In this document: piece by piece, positions 53,351 to 62,206 of the stretch
Position numbering within the stretch: the first letter of the stretch is position 1
Layout of the letters: the number at the start of each line of letters is the position of its first letter
DNA from: an uncultured Bacilli bacterium
GTDB lineage: Bacteria > Bacillota_I > Bacilli_A > RFN20 > CAG-826
Assembly: GCA_934725985.1 (NCBI GenBank)
Contig: CAKVCX010000002.1
Coordinates: 1-64,000, forward strand
Length of the DNA: 64,000 bases
Reading direction: 5' to 3'
The notes under the pieces: generated by a model
What the model saw: only the letters and a program-made list of their open reading frames with translations
What the model was told of the DNA's origin: nothing
Databases searched by the model: none
Program-made: the position numbers and the translations under genes

Positions 53351-54148
53351 TCATAATACTTTTTTTAAGAAGTGATTTCTTTTTTCTTTAAATATTGTTT
53401 CAAAAATTTTATTCCCATTTTCTTTAAATCTAGAATAAGCCCAATAACTCCAAAAAATGTCCAAAAACAAAATTAACGTCTTAATATCATTTTTTTCATT
53501 ATCATTTAAAAAGAAAAAAGAGAGAAAATATTCTTCGTTTTTTTTACTTAGCCTATTTTCTTCTATAACAGAAGCTAGGTCGAATAAATATGAATTAACC
53601 CCGCCGAATTCAAAGTCTATTAAATAGGCTTTTTCTTTCCTAATTATTATGTTTCCCTTCCATAGATCGTTATGAGATATAACTTGTTTGCTTTCTTCTA
53701 AAATTTTAAGTCCTTTCTTTATTATTTCCTTTTCATGGCTAGAAAATAAAGAAAGCCCGTTTTTATATTTTTTTAATCTTTTATCTGCTTCAAAATTGGG
53801 ACTATTTTCAAAAATAGGGGAGGCGTGTAGCTTTTTTATAGAGTTAGCTAATAAAAATATGTCTTTTTTATCTTCTTTATTAAAAAGAGCCCCCTTTATA
53901 TATTCTTCTGCTTTATTCCCTTCCTTATCAAAAAAAAGGAGTTTAGGGATACAATCTAGATTATTTAAGCTTTTATAAAGATTTATCTCGCTTTGAGGTG
54001 TATTGAAATCTCTATCAATTTCGTTTTCTTTTTTAATTCTTATTAAGCTTTTTTTAGAATGAAAAATATCGTTGCTAGTCCCAATATTTATCGTTTCAAA
54101 GCTAGCGTCTTCTTCTTTTATGATTTTGGCAATTTGAAGATAATTCAT
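53351..54148 (-). CDS. APH/choline-kinase-like phosphotransferase
   Basis: This 265-residue protein has the aminoglycoside phosphotransferase/choline kinase fold. The catalytic loop is SHNDLWKGNIII, the HxDxxxxN Brenner motif, and the metal-binding site is LIDFEFGG. An ATP-binding lysine sits in SLIRIKKEN near residue 38. Choline or ethanolamine kinases of the LicA type and small-molecule kinases share these features, so the substrate is uncertain. It overlaps the rqcH gene by 4 nt on the minus strand and is probably co-expressed with it. It converges on the VanZ-like gene with a gap of 9 nt. Confidence 0.8.
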   Translation of the reverse strand: MNYLQIAKIIKEEDASFETINIGTSNDIFHSKKSLIRIKKENEIDRDFNTPQSEINLYKSLNNLDCIPKLLFFDKEGNKAEEYIKGALFNKEDKKDIFLLANSIKKLHASPIFENSPNFEADKRLKKYKNGLSLFSSHEKEIIKKGLKILEESKQVISHNDLWKGNIIIRKEKAYLIDFEFGGVNSYLFDLASVIEENRLSKKNEEYFLSFFFLNDNEKNDIKTLILFLDIFWSYWAYSRFKENGNKIFETIFKEKRNHFLKKVL

Positions 54149-55524
54149 AAACCTTTTTTCTTGCTTAGAAATAATTCTTTTGCTTTTCTAGAAATTTTCC
54201 TTATGTAAAAAGATTCATAATGGCCTAGTTTTACTTCCCCCATCTTATTGCCTTTTTTTATTTCTTTTCTTTTGCAGGCTATAACTTCGCCAAAATCCAA
54301 CCTAGAGGCAAGAAGAGTCAATTCACATCCTAATTGCAATTCCTCTTTGCTTGGATTTACCTTTTCAATTAATAAATGAGCCCCGTGGTTATTCTTTACA
54401 TGCATCCATGTATATTCTTTGTTATTACAATAGATGAATGTTAAAAAATCATTGCTTTTATCGTTATGGCCAAAAGCAAATTTGATATCCCCTTCTTTTA
54501 TTAAGTAAGGATATTTTGAGCTCGGTATAGTTTTCCCTTCTTTTGTATCTCCTTTTTCTTCTTTAAAAAATAAAGAAAGCCTTTCGGCATTAAGGGAAGA
54601 GCAAAAAGCTAGTAAAGAGTCTAATTCATTTAATTCTTTAACGGCTTTATCTAGGTTTTCTTTTCCATTTTCAACTGTAGATTTGGCTTTTTTTTGCTGC
54701 AAAAAGAACTTCTGGGCATTTTTTGTTAAGCTCTTCTTTTTGTCCAATTCAATAATTTTGCCATAGTAAGAAAAGCATCCTTCTTCTAGATGGATATTAT
54801 TTAAATTTACAAATATATAATTTCCTATATCCCCATCATTAATATGTTCTTTGGCTTTTGCTATATCAGTCTCTATAACGTTAATTTTTCTTTCTAATCC
54901 CCTTTTTTTATTCTTTAATTCTTTAATTTTCGGTGCATATTTTTTAAGCAATAATTTTTCTTCCTCTTTTTCTTCCTCTTCTAGGCAAAATGAAAAGAAG
55001 GAATCTATATCGAAATCATTTGTTTCGTTTAATTGAATAGTTAAAGAAGGAGGAAAATAAGCTGCCCCATGTGATAAAATTCTAGGTGAATCTAATGTAG
55101 AAGGATTTAATACCATTATTATTTTTTTCTTATTGTCTAAAATTATTAAGTTTCCTTTATTGGGCAATAGTTCTAATACTAGAAAAAAAGTAACTTTTTG
55201 GTATATGGCATTTAAACTTTCTATTTCTAATTCTATGATTCTATCGTTATTGATTCTACTTACATTCTTTATTATTCCTTCCGAGATGTTTTTTCTCATA
55301 TAGAAGAATAAAGAGGAAGTCGAATCTAAAGAAGGCAATTTCGAATCGCCTATATAAATACACGGGTTTTGTTTATCTAAGGAAATTACTAATCTAGTTT
55401 TGTTATTAAGAGAATAAGAAAATGTACCGTTTGAAGAAAGACGTAAGTGGTTTATTTTTCTTCCTACTAGTCTTTCTTTTAATTTAGAGGTGAAACTATC
55501 AAACTCATTTAGACGTGGATACAT
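54145..55524 (-). CDS. rqcH: Ribosome-associated quality-control protein RqcH (NFACT family)
   Basis: This is the bacterial homologue of Rqc2/NEMF. It binds the 50S subunit carrying a stalled chain and recruits tRNA-Ala to add an alanine tail. The NFACT-N domain includes a conserved Asp-Arg pair (residues 94-95), close to the essential D97-R98 of B. subtilis RqcH. A coiled-coil middle follows, then the NFACT-R domain with the signature TWMHVKNNHGAHLLIEK. The protein is shorter (459 residues) than most homologues (about 560-590). The ATG at 55524 is chosen because TATACT ends 8 nt before it. An upstream ATG at 55545 would add seven residues. Confidence 0.88.
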   Translation of the reverse strand: MYPRLNEFDSFTSKLKERLVGRKINHLRLSSNGTFSYSLNNKTRLVISLDKQNPCIYIGDSKLPSLDSTSSLFFYMRKNISEGIIKNVSRINNDRIIELEIESLNAIYQKVTFFLVLELLPNKGNLIILDNKKKIIMVLNPSTLDSPRILSHGAAYFPPSLTIQLNETNDFDIDSFFSFCLEEEEKEEEKLLLKKYAPKIKELKNKKRGLERKINVIETDIAKAKEHINDGDIGNYIFVNLNNIHLEEGCFSYYGKIIELDKKKSLTKNAQKFFLQQKKAKSTVENGKENLDKAVKELNELDSLLAFCSSLNAERLSLFFKEEKGDTKEGKTIPSSKYPYLIKEGDIKFAFGHNDKSNDFLTFIYCNNKEYTWMHVKNNHGAHLLIEKVNPSKEELQLGCELTLLASRLDFGEVIACKRKEIKKGNKMGEVKLGHYESFYIRKISRKAKELFLSKKKGL

Positions 55525-55532
55525 ACTAATTA

Positions 55533-55538
55533 AGTATA
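55533..55538 (-). promoter_or_regulatory. -10 box of rqcH
   Basis: TATACT on the minus strand ends 8 nt before the chosen rqcH ATG (55522-55524), with no ribosome site in between. Confidence 0.4.
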
Positions 55539-55578
55539 CCCTCATCGTTTAAGAGTTGAAATAAATAGCTCGTATTGT

Positions 55579-55584
55579 TAAAAT
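55579..55584 (+). promoter_or_regulatory. -10 box of gmk
   Basis: TAAAAT lies 13 nt before the ATG at 55598, giving a leader of about 6 nt. Confidence 0.35.
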
Positions 55585-55597
55585 CTTGCCTAATATT

Positions 55598-56164
55598 ATG
55601 AAAAAAGGTTTATTGATTATTCTTTCTGGGCCATCTGGAGTTGGCAAAGGGACTGTCCGCGAATTGCTTATGAAAGATCCTTCTTTAAATCTTTTTTATA
55701 GTGTTTCAATGACAACTAGAAATAAACGCCCCCATGAGGTAGAGGGGAAGGATTATTATTTTGTTAGCAAAGAAGAGTTCCTTTCTAACTTAGAAAGAGG
55801 AAATCTTCTTGAGCATGCCGAATTTGTTGGAAATTTTTATGGTACCCCAAAGGATAAAGTAGAAAAGCAACTTGAGGAAGGAAAGAACGTCCTTCTTGAA
55901 ATTGATGTCCAAGGGACGTTGACTGTCTTAAAAAAGATGAAAGATTGTGTTTCTATTTTCCTTTTGCCTCCTTCTTTATCTTCGCTAGAAGAAAGAATTA
56001 GGGGCAGGTCGACTGAAACCGAAGAAGTCATTGAAAAAAGGCTTGATAAGGCAAGAAAAGAACTTGATATGGCCAAGTTTTATAAGTATCAAGTTTGCAA
56101 TGATGTAGTTGAAAATGCCGCGAATAAAATAGCTTCGATTATTAGAAATGAGATGAACAAATAA
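55598..56164 (+). CDS. gmk: Guanylate kinase
   Basis: This essential enzyme phosphorylates GMP to GDP with ATP. The P-loop SGPSGVGKGTV opens the protein. The GMP-binding segment contains SMTTRNKRPHEVEGKDYYF, and the lid region with LLPPSLSSLEERIRGR follows. The 188-residue length from the ATG at 55598 is typical. A TTG at 55586 would add four residues but lies next to the -10 box. The gene opens the conserved gmk-priA-rsmB-rlmN-prpC-prkC-rpe series, although rpoZ and coaBC, which often follow it, are absent here. A terminator lies directly after the stop. Confidence 0.96.
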   Translation: MKKGLLIILSGPSGVGKGTVRELLMKDPSLNLFYSVSMTTRNKRPHEVEGKDYYFVSKEEFLSNLERGNLLEHAEFVGNFYGTPKDKVEKQLEEGKNVLLEIDVQGTLTVLKKMKDCVSIFLLPPSLSSLEERIRGRSTETEEVIEKRLDKARKELDMAKFYKYQVCNDVVENAANKIASIIRNEMNK

Positions 56165-56192
56165 TAAACGACCTTCCAAGTCGTTTATTTTT
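56163..56192 (+). terminator. Terminator of gmk
   Basis: AAACGAC (56166-56172) pairs with GTCGTTT (56180-56186) around a 7-nt loop, extendable to ten pairs (56163-56189), with T-rich sequence at its 3' side. The priA -10 box begins 3 nt later. Confidence 0.75.
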
Positions 56193-56194
56193 GT

Positions 56195-56200
56195 TATAAT
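56195..56200 (+). promoter_or_regulatory. -10 box of priA
   Basis: A perfect TATAAT ends exactly 7 nt before the chosen ATG at 56208. A weak -35 (TTCCAA, 56174-56179) is 15 nt upstream and sits inside the gmk terminator loop. Confidence 0.5.
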
Positions 56201-56207
56201 GGGTTTC

Positions 56208-58406
56208 ATGCAGTTATTGAGTATCTTTATAGAGCATAGTGTCTATTCTTTGTCGAAGACTTTTGAATATCTAGCTAATGATGATTTAGATATAAAACCC
56301 CTTAGCAGGGTTTTACTGAGTTTTGGCAAACAAGATAAAACCATTGGCTTTGTTATGTCTATTTCTAAGACTAATCTAAGCAAGGAAGAGCTTGATTCTC
56401 AGACTGGTTTTGTTCATTCATATATTATTTCTTTAATCGATAAGGAGCCCCTTTTAAATGAAGAGCTGCTTACCCTTGCCTCTAGTTGTGCTTCCTATTA
56501 TTTATGTCCACTTATCTCAATTTTAAAGGCTATGTTGCCCCCTTCTTTAAAACCATCCTCCTCTTCCTTAAAAGCTCCAAAAATAGCCTATGATAAGTAC
56601 GTGTATATAAAAAGCGATAATGAAGAAGGGCTCACGCCTAAACAGCTTGAATGTTTTAGGCTTGTTAAAAGCAATGAAGAAGTTTTGAAAAAGGAAGCAG
56701 GTTCTTTTTCTATTGTCGAAACATTGATTAAAAAAGAGATTTTCGGTATTAGGTTAAAAGAAAGAAGGCGTTTGAAAGAAATTGAAATTGCCTCTAGTTT
56801 GCCACCTACTCTAAATTATGAGCAAGAAAAAGCCATGCAAGGTATATTTACCTCAAATAAAGAAGTTAATTTGCTTCAAGGAGTAACAGGAAGTGGGAAA
56901 ACGGAAGTATATTTACAGTTATCTTCCTTATATTTAGAAAAAAATAAAGGGGTCATTATGCTAGTTCCTGAGATTTCATTGACCCCTAGGATGGTTAATT
57001 ATTTTAAAAGCAGGTTTGGCAAGGGGGTAGCCATTCTTCATAGTGGTTTGACCCCTGGAGAAAAATATGATGAGTATAGGCGAATAAAAAATGGTGATGC
57101 AAACATTGTTGTCGGGGCTAGAAGTGCTATATTTGCTCCAATTCAAAATTTAGGTCTAATTATATTAGATGAAGAACACGTCTGTTCATATAAGCAAGAT
57201 AGCAAGCCTTATTATTCGGCTAAAACGGTTGCTTTTTTTAGAGCCAAACAAACCGGCGCTAAAGTAGTTTTAGGCTCGGCTACTCCAAATTTAGAAACAA
57301 AGGCCAGGGCCGAAAAAGGAATATATGGTTATTTCGAATTGAAAAATAGGTTCAATTCTTTGCCTTTGCCTAGCGTTTCAATAATAGATTTATCTAAGAT
57401 AGGAGTATTGCAACCCGGTTATCCGATCTTTTCAAAAGTTCTTATTGAAAAAATAAAAGAAAGGTTAGCTAAAAAAGAGCAAATAATGCTTCTAATTAAT
57501 AAACGGGGTTATTCTTCTTATTTAACTTGCGCGGATTGCAACTATGTTTTTACTTGCCCAAATTGCCATTGTAATCTTGTTTATCATAAAAGTGATTCCA
57601 TGCTTAAATGTCATCATTGCGGTTATGTTATTAATTATCCAAATTCTTGTCCTATGTGCGGATCAAGCAAGATTAGGCGCGTTGGTTTTGGTACAGAAAG
57701 AGTAGAAAAAGTCCTCTATGAACTATTTCCTAGTATTAAAATCGCTAGGCTTGATACGGATATAACTAAGATTAAGGGCAATTTGAACAAAACGTTGGAA
57801 GAGTTTAAAAGCAAAGAATTCGATTGCCTAGTCGGAACACAGATGATTGCAAAGGGTCATGATTTTCCAGATGTTACTTTAGTCGGGGTGATGCTGGCTG
57901 ATATAGGGCTATCTTTGCCTTCTTTCACTTCAAGCGAAGATACTTTTAATTTAATTGCCCAAGTTTGTGGAAGAGCTGGCAGGGGTGATAAAAAAGGAGA
58001 AGCCTTAATCCAAACATTTAATCCTACAAATTACGCGATTAGTTTAGGTGCAAAACAAGATTATTCTTCTTTTTATAGAAAAGAAAAAGAAGCTAGAATG
58101 ATTGGTAAATATCCTCCATTTTATCATCTTATTTGCCTTAATTTTTCTTCTAAAAGCGAAGAAAAAGTTGCTACCTCTGCTCTAGAAATAAAAAAAGCCA
58201 TAGACGAAAAGAAATTTGAAAGTGTTTTTACTGTGGGGCCCATTACTCCTTATGTCGAGCAAGTTGGCGAATTCCACAAAAGGGAATTACTTATCAAATT
58301 TAAAAAATCTAGCGAAATAAAACAATATATTTTGGACTTATTGACACTTCTTTCTGGAAAAGGCGGAGTCAATATAGACGCTGACGTTGATCCAATTTTT
58401 TATTGA
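56208..58406 (+). CDS. priA: Primosomal replication restart helicase PriA
   Basis: This superfamily 2 helicase reloads the replisome at stalled forks. The helicase core shows Walker A GVTGSGKTEVY, DEEH as motif II, and a C-terminal half with VGTQMIAKGHDFPDV and QVCGRAGRGDKKG. The zinc-binding insert has its cysteine pairs in CADCNYVFTCPNC, KCHHCGY and CPMCG, eight in all, which bind two zinc ions. The ATG at 56208 is preferred since TATAAT (56195-56200) overlaps the earlier ATG at 56199. The length of 732 is normal. The transcript appears leaderless. Confidence 0.95.
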   Translation: MQLLSIFIEHSVYSLSKTFEYLANDDLDIKPLSRVLLSFGKQDKTIGFVMSISKTNLSKEELDSQTGFVHSYIISLIDKEPLLNEELLTLASSCASYYLCPLISILKAMLPPSLKPSSSSLKAPKIAYDKYVYIKSDNEEGLTPKQLECFRLVKSNEEVLKKEAGSFSIVETLIKKEIFGIRLKERRRLKEIEIASSLPPTLNYEQEKAMQGIFTSNKEVNLLQGVTGSGKTEVYLQLSSLYLEKNKGVIMLVPEISLTPRMVNYFKSRFGKGVAILHSGLTPGEKYDEYRRIKNGDANIVVGARSAIFAPIQNLGLIILDEEHVCSYKQDSKPYYSAKTVAFFRAKQTGAKVVLGSATPNLETKARAEKGIYGYFELKNRFNSLPLPSVSIIDLSKIGVLQPGYPIFSKVLIEKIKERLAKKEQIMLLINKRGYSSYLTCADCNYVFTCPNCHCNLVYHKSDSMLKCHHCGYVINYPNSCPMCGSSKIRRVGFGTERVEKVLYELFPSIKIARLDTDITKIKGNLNKTLEEFKSKEFDCLVGTQMIAKGHDFPDVTLVGVMLADIGLSLPSFTSSEDTFNLIAQVCGRAGRGDKKGEALIQTFNPTNYAISLGAKQDYSSFYRKEKEARMIGKYPPFYHLICLNFSSKSEEKVATSALEIKKAIDEKKFESVFTVGPITPYVEQVGEFHKRELLIKFKKSSEIKQYILDLLTLLSGKGGVNIDADVDPIFY

Positions 58407-58494
58407 CGTTTTTTGCTTTTATTTTTTAGAAAGTAATTTTTGTTTTTTTACCCATATAAAAAAGAACTACGTATATTTATTTTGCCTAAGTTGG

Positions 58495-58503
58495 TGTTAT
58501 ACT
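58495..58503 (+). promoter_or_regulatory. Extended -10 promoter of the DUF1904-like gene
   Basis: TGT followed by TATACT (58498-58503) forms an extended -10, which can work without a -35 box. The transcript would start near 58510, ahead of the ribosome site AGGA (58515-58518). Confidence 0.45.
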
Positions 58504-58523
58504 TATCTTCCGTAGGAAGAATT

Positions 58524-59066
58524 ATGATTACAATCTCATTTCTAGGCTTAGACCAATTCGTTGTCGGACGTTATTCTAAAGAGCATACAAAGGCTCTTGC
58601 TTCACTTTTTGAAACTAGCGAAGATGAAATTAATTTTTATGCCCCAAATTCAATGGTTTTTCATAATGGAGTTGAGCAAACTAGTTGGAATTTAATAGTT
58701 ATCGTTAAAGCCCCGACAAAATATAAACCCCTCGAGAAAGTGGTGGCAAAATATCTCCTTGAAACCTTGCCTTTGTTTTCTATTCACATTGAATTGGAGT
58801 TTGAATATTTTGAAACATCAAGCCGATATGAAAAAATAAACCACGATTATCCTCGTTATATTGACCAAGGACACATAAAAGAAGTTGATGTTACCTTCGA
58901 TAATGACGATGACTGTCTTGATCAAGATTGCTGCCATGACCATGACGAAGCCAATCCAAACGATAGGGCCGATCTAGATTATAATGATCCAAATCAAATA
59001 TATTTAGGAAACGCTTTTGAAGATTTTGACAAGAAATTAGAGAAAGCTAAAAAAGAAAACAAGTAA
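58524..59066 (+). CDS. DUF1904-like protein with acidic Cys/His-rich tail
   Basis: This 180-residue protein's first about 110 residues resemble DUF1904, a small tautomerase-like fold. The pattern of strand, helix, FETSEDEINFYAP, then MVFHNGV and EFEYFETSSRYE is similar. The assignment is tentative. The remaining 60 residues are very acidic and contain a cluster CLDQDCCHDHDE that could bind metal. The ATG at 58524 is preferred to one at 58440 because the promoter and ribosome site lie between them. It occupies the place where def and fmt usually stand between priA and rsmB. It is 14 nt before rsmB, so both are likely co-transcribed. Confidence 0.55.
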   Translation: MITISFLGLDQFVVGRYSKEHTKALASLFETSEDEINFYAPNSMVFHNGVEQTSWNLIVIVKAPTKYKPLEKVVAKYLLETLPLFSIHIELEFEYFETSSRYEKINHDYPRYIDQGHIKEVDVTFDNDDDCLDQDCCHDHDEANPNDRADLDYNDPNQIYLGNAFEDFDKKLEKAKKENK

Positions 59067-59080
59067 AGGAGACAAAGAAG

Positions 59081-60406
59081 ATGAAACAACTTGACATTGC
59101 TTCGATGATACTTAATGACATTTTGGATAACCATACCCCATTTCCAGAAGCTTTAAGGAAAGTGTTCCAAGCCTCAATTGAACTCCGCCCTTTGCGTGCT
59201 GATGTGGCCGGCTTAATTGGCTGCGAATTAAGGCATGATATTTTGTTTGCTAGGCTTTTAAAAGATAAGGAAGGGTTAGATGAAAAAGATAAGCGTATTG
59301 TTTCTTTGGCCCTTGCTAACGATTATTATTTCCGTCATTTTGGAATCGAAGAAGTATCTAACGCCGTTAAAAGCAGGATTGGGGAAGAAAAATATGATAT
59401 GGTGTCTTCCTTGTTTGTTGAAAAAGACCCAAAAGCAGATTTGATCCCTGCTGATGTAGAAAGATCTTCGTTAACCTATTTAAGCTTGCGTTACAACGTT
59501 CCTGAATGGGCTTTAAAGATTTTTCAACATTTTGGTTATTCAAATACTTATAAAACGGCAAAGAAATTTGCTCGTCCATTCGTTACTTCATTAAGACTTG
59601 AAGACGACGATTTATATGATGCCTATAAGCAAAACCCTGATTTTGAGGAGACTAAAGTACCTTATATTTTTAATTACAAAGGCAAAACCCCACTTAGAAA
59701 ACTTTCCGATTATAAAAATGGAAAAATATTTGAAGAAAGAAGTGGCGTGAAATTCTTAGTAGACGCCTATAAAGTTTCCGATCCTTGTGAAGTATTTTTG
59801 TATACTGGCATGCAAAAAAGTGGTTTCGAAAAAGAATTAATCCAAAGTTATGGCAATTCGATTGGTTTGAATATTGGGACAAAGGATGTTGACTCTAAAG
59901 TTGAGGTTACCAAATTTATAAAAGAAAAAGGGCTGAGCAATGTTAATTTCTTTGATGCAAAAGATCCTCTTAGCATGGAAGCCTCTATTTCCAAACAACA
60001 AGACTTGGTAATTTGCTGCCCCGATTCAACTAATTTCGATTCTGTTGCCACTTCCCCTGATTTCTTTCTCCATTTTGATAAAGACTCTATGGATGCCATA
60101 TTCTTAGATGAAGCTACCTCTTTGGAAGGGTGTAGCAAATATGTTGAAGTCGGTGGCAAACTAATTTATGTCATCTTTACTTTGTCAAAAAAAGAAGGCA
60201 AGATGACTGTTGCTAATTTCTTAAAGAATCATTCTGATTTTGCCTTGCTAAAAGAGGAGCAACGTTTCCCCTTTGATGAATTAGGATGCACTTTCTATTA
60301 TGCCGTTATGGAAAAAAGAGAAGAAGAAACTAGCATTCCAACTCCATTATCGAAATTGAATAATCCTGATGTAACAAAGAACTCCTCCATATCGTTTGGT
60401 AAATAA
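59081..60406 (+). CDS. Degenerate RsmB-like protein, probably catalytically inactive
   Basis: The layout is that of RsmB, the 16S rRNA C967 methyltransferase, with an N-terminal NusB-like domain (about 1-140) and a C-terminal methyltransferase fold. Its position before rlmN confirms the ancestry. However, the SAM loop CAAPGGKT is replaced by YTGMQKSG (241-248). The PC motif, whose cysteine aids catalysis, reads CPDS (313-316, cysteine to D315). The nucleophile motif YATCS reads YVIFT (363-367, cysteine to F366). The frame is intact at 441 residues, so it is maintained as a protein, perhaps with a structural or RNA-binding role. Start and operon spacing are normal (AAGGAG site). Confidence 0.82.
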   Translation: MKQLDIASMILNDILDNHTPFPEALRKVFQASIELRPLRADVAGLIGCELRHDILFARLLKDKEGLDEKDKRIVSLALANDYYFRHFGIEEVSNAVKSRIGEEKYDMVSSLFVEKDPKADLIPADVERSSLTYLSLRYNVPEWALKIFQHFGYSNTYKTAKKFARPFVTSLRLEDDDLYDAYKQNPDFEETKVPYIFNYKGKTPLRKLSDYKNGKIFEERSGVKFLVDAYKVSDPCEVFLYTGMQKSGFEKELIQSYGNSIGLNIGTKDVDSKVEVTKFIKEKGLSNVNFFDAKDPLSMEASISKQQDLVICCPDSTNFDSVATSPDFFLHFDKDSMDAIFLDEATSLEGCSKYVEVGGKLIYVIFTLSKKEGKMTVANFLKNHSDFALLKEEQRFPFDELGCTFYYAVMEKREEETSIPTPLSKLNNPDVTKNSSISFGK

Positions 60407-60408
60407 TT

Positions 60409-61452
60409 ATGAAAAAAAATCTCCTTGGTTATACATTAGAGAAAATGACCCAGGAGTTCGTTGCTCTAGGAGAAAGCAAATATAGATCTAAACAGGTTTT
60501 TTCTTGGATTTATAAAAAAAGAGTCCTTGATTTCTCTTTAATGAGTGACGTCTCCAAGTCTTTTCGTACTCTTTTAGAAGAACAATATTGCCTAGATTTG
60601 CCAAAAATCCATACTCGTCTTGATTCAAAGGATGGGACGATAAAATTGCTTTTGGAAATGAATGATGGATCCAAGGTTGAAGCTGTCATGATGCCTTATG
60701 ATTATGGATGTCCAATTTGTGTTTCTAGTGAAGTCGGATGCTCGATGGGCTGTGCTTTTTGCGCTTCTGGATTATTAAAGAAAAAAAGAGGCCTAGAAAC
60801 TTCTGAAATGGTTGGTGAATTGTTACTAATCAATAAAATATTAGAAGAAAGGGGAGAAAGCGTTACCCATATAAACGTTATGGGGACGGGAGAACCTTTT
60901 GATAACTTTACCAATGTAATGGATTTTTTAAAAATCGCCAATTCTGCGGAAGGATTGCAAATTGGGGCTAGGCATATTACGGTTTCTACTTGTGGATTGG
61001 TAGATAAAATAGTCGAATATGGTAAACTCGGCATCCAAACAAATTTAGCTTTATCTTTGCATGCTCCAAACGATGAAATAAGAAACAAGATAATGCCGAT
61101 TTCTCGTGCTTATAGCCTAGATAAAGTATTTACTGCATTGCAAGAATACTATGCTTCAAGCGGTAGAAGAGTAACTTTGGAATATATCATGTTAAAAGGA
61201 GTTAATGATTCTAAGGATAACGCCAAAGAATTAGTCTCATTAATTAGAAAATATGGTGTTTTATGCTATGTCAATTTAATCCCATATAATGAAGTAAAGG
61301 AAATGCCTTTTAAAAGAAGCCCGATGTCTACTTGCAAAGAATTTGCGACTATTTTGATGCAAAATGGAATTAACGCGACCATAAGGAAAGAATTTGGCGG
61401 CGACATAGATGCTGCATGTGGGCAATTACGTATCAAAGTAGGGGATAAATAA
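60409..61452 (+). CDS. rlmN: 23S rRNA A2503/tRNA A37 C2-methyltransferase RlmN
   Basis: This radical-SAM enzyme methylates A2503 of 23S rRNA, and in E. coli also A37 of some tRNAs. The iron-sulfur cluster motif CxxxCxxC is at C111, C115 and C118 (CSMGCAFCASG), and the methyl-carrying cysteine is C337 in AACGQLRI. The GTGEPFDN motif (SAM binding) lies near residues 160-168. The 347-residue length is typical. It lies 2 nt after the RsmB-like gene and 1 nt before prpC. Confidence 0.96.
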   Translation: MKKNLLGYTLEKMTQEFVALGESKYRSKQVFSWIYKKRVLDFSLMSDVSKSFRTLLEEQYCLDLPKIHTRLDSKDGTIKLLLEMNDGSKVEAVMMPYDYGCPICVSSEVGCSMGCAFCASGLLKKKRGLETSEMVGELLLINKILEERGESVTHINVMGTGEPFDNFTNVMDFLKIANSAEGLQIGARHITVSTCGLVDKIVEYGKLGIQTNLALSLHAPNDEIRNKIMPISRAYSLDKVFTALQEYYASSGRRVTLEYIMLKGVNDSKDNAKELVSLIRKYGVLCYVNLIPYNEVKEMPFKRSPMSTCKEFATILMQNGINATIRKEFGGDIDAACGQLRIKVGDK

Positions 61453-61453
61453 T

Positions 61454-62206
61454 ATGAAAAGATTCAAGGGAGTTTATGCTTATAAAACTGACATTGGCAA
61501 AGTTAGAATTGCTAACGAAGACCAAGCCTCTGTTTTATCTAATTCCCTTGGTGAAGTCCTTCTTATTGTTTGCGATGGGATGGGAGGACAAAATAAAGGC
61601 GACTGCGCTTCTAAGCTGGCCATTGATTATGTAAAGGATAGTTTTTTGGAAAAGAAAACTTCTTTTTCTGCTTTTTTAAATAGAAGATGGCTTTCCAAAG
61701 CTATAAAAGGAGCTAATTCCATTATTTATAAAACCGCCAATTCCAATTCTAGATATAAAGATATGGGAACTACTTTGGTAGCCCTTCTTTTAAGTGGGGA
61801 GAAAATGTATCTTGCCAATGTTGGCGATTCACGTTGCTACTCTTTTTATAATGGAAAACTTAGTCTATTAACCGAAGACCAAACTTACGTCGATTATTTA
61901 TATAGGACAGGCAAGATAAGCAAAGAGGCTACCTCTACTAGAGAAGACCGCCATGTTTTAATGAATGCCTTAGGCATTTATCCTTCGGCTTCTTTTGATT
62001 TAAAGGTATCTAGATATTTGGGCGAATCAATTTTGCTTTGTAGCGATGGGCTTTATAATAATCTCCCAGATACCGAAATTAGAGCCATTTTGTCTACTAA
62101 TGATTCTGCTTCCGATAAAGTCGACGCTTTCATAATTGAGGCTAACGGAAATGGGGGAAGCGATAATATTGCCATAGCTTATTGGGAGGCGATTCCTAAT
62201 GATTAA
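61454..62206 (+). CDS. prpC: PP2C-type serine/threonine phosphatase
   Basis: This Mn2+-dependent phosphatase reverses phosphorylation by the neighbouring kinase. All PP2C motifs are present: VRIANEDQASVL, LIVCDGMGGQNKG, then GDSRCYSFYNG, SDGLYNN and GSDNIAIAY, which hold the metal-binding aspartates. The 250-residue length is typical of bacterial PrpC/Stp. Its 3' end overlaps the kinase gene by 8 nt, so they form the usual antagonistic pair. Confidence 0.95.
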   Translation: MKRFKGVYAYKTDIGKVRIANEDQASVLSNSLGEVLLIVCDGMGGQNKGDCASKLAIDYVKDSFLEKKTSFSAFLNRRWLSKAIKGANSIIYKTANSNSRYKDMGTTLVALLLSGEKMYLANVGDSRCYSFYNGKLSLLTEDQTYVDYLYRTGKISKEATSTREDRHVLMNALGIYPSASFDLKVSRYLGESILLCSDGLYNNLPDTEIRAILSTNDSASDKVDAFIIEANGNGGSDNIAIAYWEAIPND

